Under the pieces are notes generated by a model, which saw only the letters and a list, made by a program, of their open reading frames with translations, made no database searches and was not told where the DNA came from. A stretch of DNA of 59,753 nt, taken from assembly GCA_029556475.1 (NCBI GenBank), contig JAKQEP010000076.1, positions 1-59,753 of the forward strand, given 5' to 3'. A program made the position numbers and the translations under genes. Origin of the DNA: Candidatus Atribacteria bacterium. Its GTDB lineage: Bacteria; Atribacterota; Phoenicimicrobiia; Phoenicimicrobiales; Stramentimicrobiaceae. This document shows, in pieces, positions 17,759-25,929 of the stretch. Numbering within the stretch: position 1 is the stretch's first letter; every line of letters begins with the position of its first letter.

Positions 17759-18828
17759 TAGATTCTTTCCTCCTCTTCTCCTCTTAAAACCCTTAAAGCA
17801 CCCTGACACAGTGAAAGCATTTCTTCTTCACCGGGATAAACCATAACTAAGGAAATAAAACTTACCCTATCTTTTATCATTTCAACAACCTGTAAGGAAT
17901 GTGATATACCTCCAGTTAGAACAATGGCATCAACATTACCTTTCAGTACTGTAGCTCCTTCTCCAATCTGCTTTGAAATCTGGTAGGCCATTGCCTCCAA
18001 AACTAGTTTTGATTTCTGGTCTCCTTTCATTACCTTTTCTATAACCATTTTTACATCATTAGTATTTAAATAGGCGATCAGCCCGCCTTTTCCTTTTATC
18101 ATAGACTTAATCTCACTCTGAGAGTACTTGCCGGAAAAACATAATTGCACCAGATCCCCCACCGGTACTGTTCCACTTCTTTCTGGAGAAAAAGGCCCTT
18201 CGCCATCTAAAGCATTATTAACATCGATCACCCTCCCTCTTTGATGTACTCCTACAGAAATTCCTCCACCCATATGTACAACTATGAGATTAACATCATT
18301 GTAATTTTTCCCTAAATCATAAGCCGCTTTTCGTGCTACAGCTTTTTGATTTAAGGCATGAAAGATGCTCTTTCTGGGAAGAAGAGGCATACCAGATATC
18401 CGTGCAATCTCGTTCATTTCATCTACAACTACCGGATCAACAATATATGCAGAAATTTTATTATGCCTGGATATTTGATAAGCTAATATTGCACCGAGAT
18501 TGGAAGCATGCTCTCCAAATAAACTTTGTTGGAGGTGGTTTATCATTCTTTGGTTAACCCGATAAGTTCCACTAACCAAAGGCTCTAATAATCCACCTCT
18601 GCCCACGACAGCATCAATGGTATTAAGATTAATTGATCTACTTTTTAAAAATTCTAAAATTACTTTTTCTCTGAATTCATATTGTTCAATAATACTATTG
18701 AACATCTTCAGTGAATCGCTGGAATGGGCTATTGTTTCAGTAAATAACATGGTATCATCTTTAAATAACGACAATTTTGTAGTTGTTGAACCCGGATTAA
18801 TCACCAGGATATGATAATTTTTTTCCAA
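17755..18828 (-). CDS. buk: Butyrate (branched-chain fatty acid) kinase, copy 1
   Basis: Converts butyryl-, isobutyryl- or isovaleryl-phosphate plus ADP to the free acid plus ATP. The 357-residue ASKHA-fold protein has ILVINPGSTTTKLSLF at the start, VGRGGLLEPLVSGTY, VVHMGGGISVGVHQ, NALDGEGPFSPERSGTVPVGDLV and VLTGGISHS, all hallmarks of Buk. The start is TTG at 18828, with AAGGTGA just upstream; an upstream extension to 18873 lacks support. It follows ptb and overlaps the P-loop gene by four bases. Confidence 0.93.
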   Translation of the reverse strand: MEKNYHILVINPGSTTTKLSLFKDDTMLFTETIAHSSDSLKMFNSIIEQYEFREKVILEFLKSRSINLNTIDAVVGRGGLLEPLVSGTYRVNQRMINHLQQSLFGEHASNLGAILAYQISRHNKISAYIVDPVVVDEMNEIARISGMPLLPRKSIFHALNQKAVARKAAYDLGKNYNDVNLIVVHMGGGISVGVHQRGRVIDVNNALDGEGPFSPERSGTVPVGDLVQLCFSGKYSQSEIKSMIKGKGGLIAYLNTNDVKMVIEKVMKGDQKSKLVLEAMAYQISKQIGEGATVLKGNVDAIVLTGGISHSLQVVEMIKDRVSFISLVMVYPGEEEMLSLCQGALRVLRGEEEERIY

Positions 18829-18853
18829 GAAAATCACCTTATATATATTATAT

Positions 18854-19765
18854 TTATTTATTTTGATGAACACTCATTAAAATAGCTAGCGCAATGGAAC
18901 GTACTTTAGAAACAGGGCAATCAGAACGAGAGACAATAATAACAGGCGCAGTTGTGCCTAATAATACTCCTGCCGGTTCAGCTTCTGCCAAATAGACCAG
19001 ACCTTTGGCAAATATATTACCAGTTTCAATTTCTGGCACTACTACTGCATCTACTTCACCACTTACCGGCGAATTAATACCTTTGTGCAATGCCGCCTCT
19101 TTAGAAATCGCATTATCAAAAGCTAATGGTCCATCTACTATTCCACCCATAATCTGTCCCCTATCGGCCATTTTAGACAAGCAGGCAGCATCAATACAGG
19201 CGGGCATATCAGGATTTACTACTTCTACTGCAGCCAATATGGCAATTTTTGGTTTCTCAATCTCTAAACAATGACAAAAATTGATAATATTTTGCACAAT
19301 TTGAACTTTTTGTTCCAGATTGGGAGCAATATTCATAGCACCATCAGTAACTGTGAGTAATTTGTCATAATGTTTCAACTTTAAAACATAGGCATGGCTT
19401 AACAATCGTTGTGTCCTTAGGCCAATCTCCTTGTCCAAAACAGCCTTTAATATGCGATCAGTACCTAACATACCTTTCATTAACAATTCTGCCTTCTTTT
19501 CTCTTACCAACTTAACTGCTATTCTCGCTGCTTCATTCTTATCCCCTTCATCGATAATTTCGTAATTCTTAGGGTTAATATTTAATTTTTTACAAACCTG
19601 TATAGTCTCCTCTTCATCACCAACTAAAATTCCGTTTACTAGCCCAATTACTCTTGCCTGTTCCACCGCATCCATTACATCTTCAGCTTGGGAAACTGCC
19701 ACTGAAATTTTTTTAGGACCGAAATGAACCGCCTTTTCTATTACTTCCTCAAAAGACTTTAACAT
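18854..19765 (-). CDS. ptb: Phosphate butyryltransferase (phosphate acyltransferase)
   Basis: Exchanges CoA for phosphate on butyryl-CoA or branched acyl-CoAs, feeding the kinases on both sides. The 303-residue protein has the PTA/PTB fold with GLVNGILVGDEE, LLMKGMLGTDRILKAVLDKE, VTDGAMNIAPNLEQKV, GGIVDGPLAFDNAIS and LVYLAEAEPAGVLLGTTAPVIIVSRSD, the usual Ptb signature. The start is ATG with GAGGT eight bases upstream. It sits between two butyrate kinase genes on the same transcript. Confidence 0.93.
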   Translation of the reverse strand: MLKSFEEVIEKAVHFGPKKISVAVSQAEDVMDAVEQARVIGLVNGILVGDEEETIQVCKKLNINPKNYEIIDEGDKNEAARIAVKLVREKKAELLMKGMLGTDRILKAVLDKEIGLRTQRLLSHAYVLKLKHYDKLLTVTDGAMNIAPNLEQKVQIVQNIINFCHCLEIEKPKIAILAAVEVVNPDMPACIDAACLSKMADRGQIMGGIVDGPLAFDNAISKEAALHKGINSPVSGEVDAVVVPEIETGNIFAKGLVYLAEAEPAGVLLGTTAPVIIVSRSDCPVSKVRSIALAILMSVHQNK

Positions 19766-19849
19766 TTTTAATTACCTCATTTTTAAAAAGATTAAGAAAA
19801 AACAGAAAAATTAATCATAATCAAAAATATGATAAATATTTTCTTATTT

Positions 19850-20941
19850 CTAATACTTTTTAGCTTCTTCTTCTCCCGTTAAAACTCTTAGTGCCCCCAT
19901 TGCCAATGCTTTCATTTCTTCACTACCCGGGAAAACCATTACCGGTGCAATAAATCCGACCCTTTCTTTAATCCAATTAACAAAGATATTTCCCAGTGCT
20001 CCATTTTCACCTGCCCCATTTCCGGTTATCACTATCCCGTCAACTTCCCCTTTTAATACTGTAGCCATTTCTCCAATACCTTTTGCTATCTGATAAGCCA
20101 TAGCCATATATATTAATTTGGCATTTTCATTACCCTTGGCAATTAATTCTTCTACTTCTAAAGTATTATTTGTACCTAAATAGGCAACAATACCGCCCTT
20201 TCCCATAACTTTATTACACATCTCTTTTAAAGTATATTGACCTGAATAGCACATTTTGATAACAGCCTGGACAGGCAAGCCACCAGAGCGTTCTGGAGAA
20301 AATGGTCCTTCACTGCTGGCATCATTAACATCAATCATTTTACCTTTTTGATGTGCACTGATAGAAATTCCTCCGCCTAAATGGACAACAACTAAATTAA
20401 TCTCTTGATAGGATTTGTCTAATTCTTTAGCTGCTCGTCGGGCCGCCGCTTTTAAACTGAGGGCGTGAGAAAGACTTTGTCTTTCAATTTCAGGAAGGCC
20501 GGAGATTCGGGCGATAGGTTCCATCTCATCCACTGCTACAGGGTCAACTATGAAAGAAGGAACTTTAATTCTCTGAGCAATTTCATAGGCAATTTGAGCA
20601 GCTAAATTTGAAGCATGCTCTATTCTGGGCCTTTCTCGTAATTCTTCCAACATATTTTTATTAATATAGTAAGTGCCGCTGGTTAAAGGACTTAAAATTC
20701 CGCCACGACCAACAATGGCATCAAGTTCTTTCAATAGAATATTGTTCTCTTCTAAAGATTGAAGTATGAGCTGTTCCCTAAATTGGTACTGATCCATAAG
20801 TTTATCAAACTTCTTTAATTCATCTAAACTGTGACGTATGGTTTTTTGGAAAATTTCATTACTTCCCTGGAATACTGAAATAGCAGTAGAAGTCGAACCG
20901 GGATTTATCACCAATACTCTAAAATTTTTTTCCTTCTTCAA
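19850..20941 (-). CDS. buk: Butyrate (branched-chain fatty acid) kinase, copy 2
   Basis: Second kinase of the operon and its first gene. The 363-residue protein has VLVINPGSTSTAISVF, VGRGGILSPLTSGTY, VVHLGGGISISAHQKG, DASSEGPFSPERSGGLPVQAV and a TGNGAGENGALGNIF loop that is longer than in copy 1. It is clearly paralogous to, but diverged from, the copy at 17755-18828, so the pair may differ in chain preference. The start is TTG at 20941, with AGGAGG five bases upstream. The sigma-54 promoter at 20984-20998 precedes it. Confidence 0.92.
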   Translation of the reverse strand: MKKEKNFRVLVINPGSTSTAISVFQGSNEIFQKTIRHSLDELKKFDKLMDQYQFREQLILQSLEENNILLKELDAIVGRGGILSPLTSGTYYINKNMLEELRERPRIEHASNLAAQIAYEIAQRIKVPSFIVDPVAVDEMEPIARISGLPEIERQSLSHALSLKAAARRAAKELDKSYQEINLVVVHLGGGISISAHQKGKMIDVNDASSEGPFSPERSGGLPVQAVIKMCYSGQYTLKEMCNKVMGKGGIVAYLGTNNTLEVEELIAKGNENAKLIYMAMAYQIAKGIGEMATVLKGEVDGIVITGNGAGENGALGNIFVNWIKERVGFIAPVMVFPGSEEMKALAMGALRVLTGEEEAKKY

Positions 20942-20983
20942 ATTAACCTCCTATCCTATAAATTATCTAAATATAATATATAA

Positions 20984-20998
20984 GCAATTTTTATGCCA
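20984..20998 (-). promoter_or_regulatory. Sigma-54 (-24/-12) promoter of the buk-ptb-buk-oxidoreductase operon
   Basis: On the minus strand the bases read TGGCA-N6-TTGC (20998-20984), with GG and GC at exactly the spacing of the sigma-54 consensus TGGCACG-N4-TTGC. Transcription would start near 20973, about 30 bases before the TTG of the first kinase. The gene just upstream encodes a sigma-54-dependent activator. Confidence 0.78.
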
Positions 20999-21000
20999 AA

Positions 21001-21030
21001 TAAAAAAAGACCTTTTCACAAAAGGTCTTT
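21001..21030 (-). terminator. Rho-independent terminator of the sigma-54 activator gene
   Basis: AAAGACCTTTT (21006-21016) pairs with AAAAGGTCTTT (21020-21030) around a 3-base loop. On the minus strand the stem runs into a T-tract. It lies between the activator gene and the sigma-54 promoter, separating the two transcripts. Confidence 0.85.
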
Positions 21031-21138
21031 ATGTCCAATCTCCCCCTTTTTACACCTATTTAATATAGACATTACTCTAATAGTAAATGGAAATAAGGGT
21101 AACAAAATATATTTCTCTTATAATTCATATTTTGAAAT

Positions 21139-21160
21139 AAATTGCACATTATTGCAATTT
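21139..21160. promoter_or_regulatory. Candidate enhancer (upstream activator sequence) for the sigma-54 activator
   Basis: A perfect palindrome, AAATTGCA-N6-TGCAATTT, lies about 140-160 bases upstream of the -24 element, the usual distance for binding of sigma-54 activators. A related half-site (AATGCATT) follows at once. The link to the neighbouring regulator is inferred from position. Confidence 0.5.
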
Positions 21161-21215
21161 AATGCATTTTAATAGAATTTTTCTATTTAACAGTTTGTCA
21201 GGACATCTGTTTTAA

Positions 21216-22685
21216 TTAATGACTTTTGAAATCATAAACCTTCTTAATCTTATATTTGCTCATCTTATAGTATAGTGTTCTTATACTGATTCCTAAAAAA
21301 TTTGCAACTTTTTGATAATCACCTTTAAAAGCTCTGAGTGCTTCGATAATAGCATTCTTTTCAATTTCCCCCTTCATATTTTTTAGTCCACCAGTTTTGA
21401 TTTCACCATCAGTCTCAACTTTCTGCTCAGCATTAAACCCTTCCTGTTCTTCTACTTTTTTTCTATTTAAACTTATATATTCAGGAAGATGAATCTGTTT
21501 TAAAACATTGTCCTGTACTCTCATATTTATTACTGCTCTTTCAATTACATTTTCCAGTTCTCTGATATTACCAGGCCAGGAATAGCTAGACAACAAATCA
21601 ATTACTTCCTGAGAAACATCTTTTATGTTTCTGCCGAATTCCTGATTACATTTCCTGACAATATTTTGTACCAGTAAGGGAATATCTTCTTTTCTCTCCC
21701 TTAAAGGAGGGATGAGTATGGGAACAACATATAACCGATAATATAGATCTTCTCTAAAAAGGCCTTTCTGTACTGCTTCGTCCAGATTAATATTGGTTGC
21801 TGAGATAATTCTTACATCTACAATGATGGGTTCATTACTGCCGATTCTAACAATTTCCTTTTCTTGTAACACCCTTAAAATTTTAGCCTGCAAATTCAAA
21901 CTCATCATACCAATTTCATCCAAAAATATGGTACCACGATCTGCTTCTTCAAAAAGACCTTTACGCCCTTTTTTGCTGGCACCAGTAAACGCTCCACTTT
22001 CATAACCAAAAAGCTCGCTCTCCAGTAATGTATCTGTTAATGCAGAACAATTAACTCTAATAAATTGACGATTTTTTCTGGAACTATGATTATGAATGGC
22101 ATGGGCAAAAAGTTCTTTACCAGTTCCACTTTCTCCATGTAATAATACTGTAGCCGGGGTATTAGCTGCTTTAATAGCTTGCTCTTTGGCAATAATCATA
22201 GCTCTGCTTTTACCTACAATATCATCAAAAGTATATTTAGCCTCCAAATGACGAACTCTTTTTTTAACCTGATTTAATTCTTCTGTCAAACTTCTTATTT
22301 CGGAAAGGTCATGAATTATTGCCACGCTTCCTTTTAGAACTCCATCAACGATTACCGGTGCCACATTTACTATAACTTCTTTCTTGTTGGGGCCTACCTT
22401 CATTTTTACACCATAAACAGGCTCTTTTGTTTTTAAAACTTTCATATGCATACTTTCTCCCTCAGCTATATCAATATTGGAAGATTGCCCTAATACATCC
22501 TTTTCGGTTAATCCTATCAATCTGGTATAGGCGTCATTTACCAAAGTGTGTATACCTTTTTCATTCACCACCGAAATAGCATCACCGGTAGAATTGATAA
22601 TAGCCTTCAGGGTACTCAAAATCTCTTTTTGTTTATGCACTTCCCTGAGCAGAAACTTGTTAATAATATTATCTTTTTTATCCAT
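21216..22685 (-). CDS. Sigma-54-dependent transcriptional activator with PAS sensor domain (BkdR/RocR-like)
   Basis: Activates sigma-54 RNA polymerase by ATP hydrolysis. Numbering from the ATG at 22685, a PAS domain spans about residues 25-130 (STGDAISVVNEKGIHTLVNDAYTRLIG). The AAA+ domain has Walker A GESGTGKE (about 184-191) and the sigma-54-contact loop GAFTGA (about 232-237), then VRIISATN and the Arg finger region. A C-terminal Fis-type helix-turn-helix follows (YQKVANFLGISIRTLYYKMSKYKI). The start is ambiguous: an ATG at 22697 lies immediately after AAGGGTG. The gene overlaps or abuts the end of recN. B. subtilis BkdR controls a comparable ptb-buk operon; I infer the same here. Confidence 0.92.
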   Translation of the reverse strand: MDKKDNIINKFLLREVHKQKEILSTLKAIINSTGDAISVVNEKGIHTLVNDAYTRLIGLTEKDVLGQSSNIDIAEGESMHMKVLKTKEPVYGVKMKVGPNKKEVIVNVAPVIVDGVLKGSVAIIHDLSEIRSLTEELNQVKKRVRHLEAKYTFDDIVGKSRAMIIAKEQAIKAANTPATVLLHGESGTGKELFAHAIHNHSSRKNRQFIRVNCSALTDTLLESELFGYESGAFTGASKKGRKGLFEEADRGTIFLDEIGMMSLNLQAKILRVLQEKEIVRIGSNEPIIVDVRIISATNINLDEAVQKGLFREDLYYRLYVVPILIPPLRERKEDIPLLVQNIVRKCNQEFGRNIKDVSQEVIDLLSSYSWPGNIRELENVIERAVINMRVQDNVLKQIHLPEYISLNRKKVEEQEGFNAEQKVETDGEIKTGGLKNMKGEIEKNAIIEALRAFKGDYQKVANFLGISIRTLYYKMSKYKIKKVYDFKSH

Positions 22686-22689
22686 TCTT

Positions 22690-24420
22690 CTATTCATCAC
22701 CCTTCTGGTGTAACATTTTTTCAGCATGTTCAATGCTTATAGAGCCATACTTATCTCCATCAAGCATCCGGGCAATTTCATAGAGCTGCTCATCTCCTGC
22801 TAATTTCTTTATAGACAGGATAGTTTTATTTAGAGATACATACTTGCTTATATAGAGATGTTGGTTTGCCTGACAGGCAATCTGAGGTAGATGAGTAACC
22901 GCGATAACCTGATGGTTTTGAGCAATCTTTGCTAATTTCCGAGCTATAATGGCACCCAGACGGGCACCTACTCCACTGTCAATTTCATCAAAGATCATTA
23001 TAGGTATCTGGTCTGCTTTGCTTAGGATAGATTTTAGCCCTAACATAATTCTGGAAACCTCTCCTCCCGATACAATATCTGTTAAAGGCTTTATCTTTTC
23101 TCCAACATTAGTAGAAATAAAAAATTCAACCCGGTCAATTCCATCTTGAGTAACCTTAAACATTTTATCTGCAATGGGCAAACCATTCTTATCTTCCTGT
23201 TGTTCAATTTTGATTACAAAATTACAGTTTTTCATATTTAGCTCTGCTAATTCCAGTATAATATCCTGTTCTAATTTTCTGGCAATTGATTTTCGCTGGC
23301 TGCTTAATTCTAAAGATAACTCAATCAATATCTTTTCCTCTACCTCAATCTCTTTTTTTAACTTTTCCATCTTTATCTCATCATCTTCAATTGAACTTAA
23401 TTCTTTTTGCAAATTATCATTGTACTTAAGTATATCCTCGATCTTTGACCCATATTTGTGCTTCAGATGATTAATCAAATTCAGGCGTTCTTCAATTTCC
23501 TGTAATTGATAGACATCCAGATCTATTTTTTCTTTATACTCCAGTATCTGAGAAGAGATATCTTCTATTTTTAATTGTACTTCTGATAGTTGTTCTTTGA
23601 TATTATTTATCTTATGGTCCAAATTGGAAATATTGTCAAAACTGCTAATCAATCTGGCTAAAAGATCAAGAATGGGAATTTCTTCTATACTATTACCATC
23701 AAATAAAACATCATATGCCTTTTCTGTAACTTCTTTAATTTTAGCTTTATGACGAATTATATTTACTATTTCTTCTAATTCCTGGTCTTCTCCATTTTTT
23801 AATTTCGCCTGCTCTATTTCTTTAAGCTGGTAGAGCAGATAATCCTTTTTTGATAAGGTTTCTGAATGTTTTTCTTTTATTTCTTCCAATATTTTTTTCT
23901 TTGTTTGCCACTGTTTGTAATGATTATAAAATTTCTCTTTTTTTTCCGAGAAAAGCCCGTTTTCAAAGCTATCAACAAAATCAATATGAAATAGAGGGTT
24001 CAATAATGATTGATGGCTATGTTGACCATGTAGGTCTATTAGATAATTGCCAATTTCCTGAAGAACAGAAAGGGTAACCAGTTGATTGTTTATGAAACAC
24101 TTGCTCCTTCTGGACTGGTGTATTTCTCTTCTTATAATTAATTGATTATCCAGAAAAGTTGTTGGGTTTATATCCTGTAATTCCTGTAATTGTTTTCGGG
24201 ATATTGCATCAAGATAAAATAAGGCTTCAATTTCCAAACATTCTTTATCATTTTTAGACCAATTTTGACTGATCGGAGAACCTAAAATTACATTTATAGC
24301 TTCTATAATCATTGATTTCCCGGCTCCGGTTTCCCCGGTAATAACATTCAGCCCTTTTTCAAATTCAACACTTAATTCATCGATTAAGGCAAAATTTTTT
24401 ATATGGAGATAGTTAAGCAT
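22690..24420 (-). CDS. recN: DNA repair protein RecN
   Basis: SMC-like ATPase for double-strand break repair. The 576-residue protein has an N-terminal Walker A (TGETGAGKSMIIEAI), HGQHSHQSLLNP, a long central coiled coil (about residues 155-390), and a C-terminal ABC half with VSGGEVSRIMLGLKSIL, IMIFDEIDSGVGARLG and VTHLPQIACQANQH. It starts four bases after the nadK stop. nadK, recN and tlyA cluster in many Bacillota. Confidence 0.96.
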   Translation of the reverse strand: MLNYLHIKNFALIDELSVEFEKGLNVITGETGAGKSMIIEAINVILGSPISQNWSKNDKECLEIEALFYLDAISRKQLQELQDINPTTFLDNQLIIRREIHQSRRSKCFINNQLVTLSVLQEIGNYLIDLHGQHSHQSLLNPLFHIDFVDSFENGLFSEKKEKFYNHYKQWQTKKKILEEIKEKHSETLSKKDYLLYQLKEIEQAKLKNGEDQELEEIVNIIRHKAKIKEVTEKAYDVLFDGNSIEEIPILDLLARLISSFDNISNLDHKINNIKEQLSEVQLKIEDISSQILEYKEKIDLDVYQLQEIEERLNLINHLKHKYGSKIEDILKYNDNLQKELSSIEDDEIKMEKLKKEIEVEEKILIELSLELSSQRKSIARKLEQDIILELAELNMKNCNFVIKIEQQEDKNGLPIADKMFKVTQDGIDRVEFFISTNVGEKIKPLTDIVSGGEVSRIMLGLKSILSKADQIPIMIFDEIDSGVGARLGAIIARKLAKIAQNHQVIAVTHLPQIACQANQHLYISKYVSLNKTILSIKKLAGDEQLYEIARMLDGDKYGSISIEHAEKMLHQKGDE

Positions 24421-24423
24421 ACA

Positions 24424-25323
24424 TTAAGGCCTTTCTTTATCTTCTGATATATTAGGTAAAACTCTGCCACTCCATTTTAATTTTTTCCTTAAAACACTAA
24501 AAAAACTTTTTCCAGGGAAAGTTACCAATTGAGTCTTATACTTAGATTCCTGAACCAGGATAACGTCATTTTCTTTTAAGTTAAAACCCTCCTGCCCATC
24601 AACTGTTAACATTACTTCCTGACCTTTCGAACGAATGATTAACTTAATTATATCCTTATGGTGAACAACCAGAGATCTTGCCGAAAGAGTATGGGGGCAA
24701 ATGGGAGTAATAATTATATTTTTTAAATCAGGGTAAATGATAGGACCACCGGCTGAAAGAGAATAAGCTGTAGAACCTGTAGAAGTAGATATGATTAAAC
24801 CGTCCGCGGCATATTGAATTGCATACTCTTCATTTATGTACATATCTAAATCAATCAATCTGGCAAATAATTTTTTTGCAACTACAACATCATTGAGACA
24901 ATAGAATTTTTCTTTCTTTTGACCTTCTCTCTCAATAAATCCCGATAACATCATTCTTTCCTCAATTTGATAATTATTGTTTAAAATATAAGGAAGATAG
25001 ATATCTATTTCTTCTTGACCAATCTGAGTTAAAAAACCCAGACCGCCTAAATTTACTCCACAGACCGGAATTTTGTACGGTGAAGCCAATCTTGCTGCCT
25101 TCAACATTGTTCCATCCCCACCCAGAGAAAAGAACATGTCCAAATCTTGATAAGGCTCGCTAAGTAGATGTATTTTTTTTGATTCATTTATCTGAAAGAT
25201 GATATTTTCAGGTAGATAGACCTCTATATTTTTCTCATTTAAGGTGCCGATTATCTTTTTTGTAACTCTCAGATTTTTATCTTTTTCTTCGTTTACGATT
25301 ATTCCTGTTTTTCTAATCTTCAT
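24424..25323 (-). CDS. nadK: NAD kinase
   Basis: Phosphorylates NAD to NADP. The 299-residue protein has the GGDGTMLKAAR motif, the conserved CGVNLGGLGFLTQ, DGLIISTSTGSTAYSLSAGGPI, PICPHTLSARSLVV and LTVDGQEG. The start is ATG, with AAGGGGA upstream. It sits directly before recN and shortly after a small membrane protein gene. Confidence 0.96.
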   Translation of the reverse strand: MKIRKTGIIVNEEKDKNLRVTKKIIGTLNEKNIEVYLPENIIFQINESKKIHLLSEPYQDLDMFFSLGGDGTMLKAARLASPYKIPVCGVNLGGLGFLTQIGQEEIDIYLPYILNNNYQIEERMMLSGFIEREGQKKEKFYCLNDVVVAKKLFARLIDLDMYINEEYAIQYAADGLIISTSTGSTAYSLSAGGPIIYPDLKNIIITPICPHTLSARSLVVHHKDIIKLIIRSKGQEVMLTVDGQEGFNLKENDVILVQESKYKTQLVTFPGKSFFSVLRKKLKWSGRVLPNISEDKERP

Positions 25324-25338
25324 CTATTTCCCCTTATA

Positions 25339-25884
25339 TTATTTTAAAACAAAAACATACATTCCTAACAAGGAAATCAACATTCCTAACAAAAAGAAAA
25401 TAATATTTTCGACTAATTTGAAATGAAAGTAGGGAAGCTGAAATCTTATTTCGGAAAATTTTTTGGTATCCATATCGAATAGCATAATCCCATACGGCTG
25501 ATAGGCTAAGAAATATTCTAATAATTGTCTTCTAGTCTCTCTTTTAGTTATTTTATTTTTAGAACCACTCTTCACCTCAACCACATAAGTACGGCCATTT
25601 TTTTTTACCAATAAATCGATTCTTATCAGATAGCGATGAAGAACTGCACTCTCTTTTATGATGAGTGGTTTACTTATTTGCCTGTCAATAATCTGAAAAC
25701 CGTTTTTTTTAAGCAATTCTTCGGCCTTTTTTTCGGCACGTTTACTGATTACTGCCCTTCTGGTTGCCTTTTTGCTGCTGAGACTATTTTTTATTTTGAG
25801 ATATAGAACGAGGGAAAGAATACCTCCTAACAATAACATAACTATAAACAGATACAATTCTTTATTTTTAATCATAAAAAACAA
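25339..25884 (-). CDS. Membrane-anchored protein with a PD-(D/E)XK nuclease-like domain
   Basis: No characterised homologue recognised. The 181-residue protein has a hydrophobic N-terminal helix (about 11-30) and a hydrophobic C-terminal helix (about 159-179) around a soluble domain. That domain contains RAEKKAEELLKKNGF, RIDLLV (Asp90), VVEVKSG (Glu103-x-Lys105) and ETRRQLLEYF (Gln120). This is the spacing of the restriction-endonuclease-like fold also found in YraN and archaeal Holliday resolvases. The neighbours recN, nadK and tlyA suggest a possible DNA-related role. The start is uncertain (TTG at 25884 or the ATG at 25875); no clear ribosome-binding site is visible. Confidence 0.7.
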   Translation of the reverse strand: MFFMIKNKELYLFIVMLLLGGILSLVLYLKIKNSLSSKKATRRAVISKRAEKKAEELLKKNGFQIIDRQISKPLIIKESAVLHRYLIRIDLLVKKNGRTYVVEVKSGSKNKITKRETRRQLLEYFLAYQPYGIMLFDMDTKKFSEIRFQLPYFHFKLVENIIFFLLGMLISLLGMYVFVLK

Positions 25885-25929
25885 TGATACTACTATACCT
25901 GTAAAGGAGTAAATTTCATAAAAGAAATG

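Noticed and set aside
21171..21187. AATAGAA-N3-TTCTATT as a terminator
   Set aside because: The loop is short, the stem is AT-only, and no U-tract follows on the minus strand; the hairpin at 21006-21030 is the convincing terminator.
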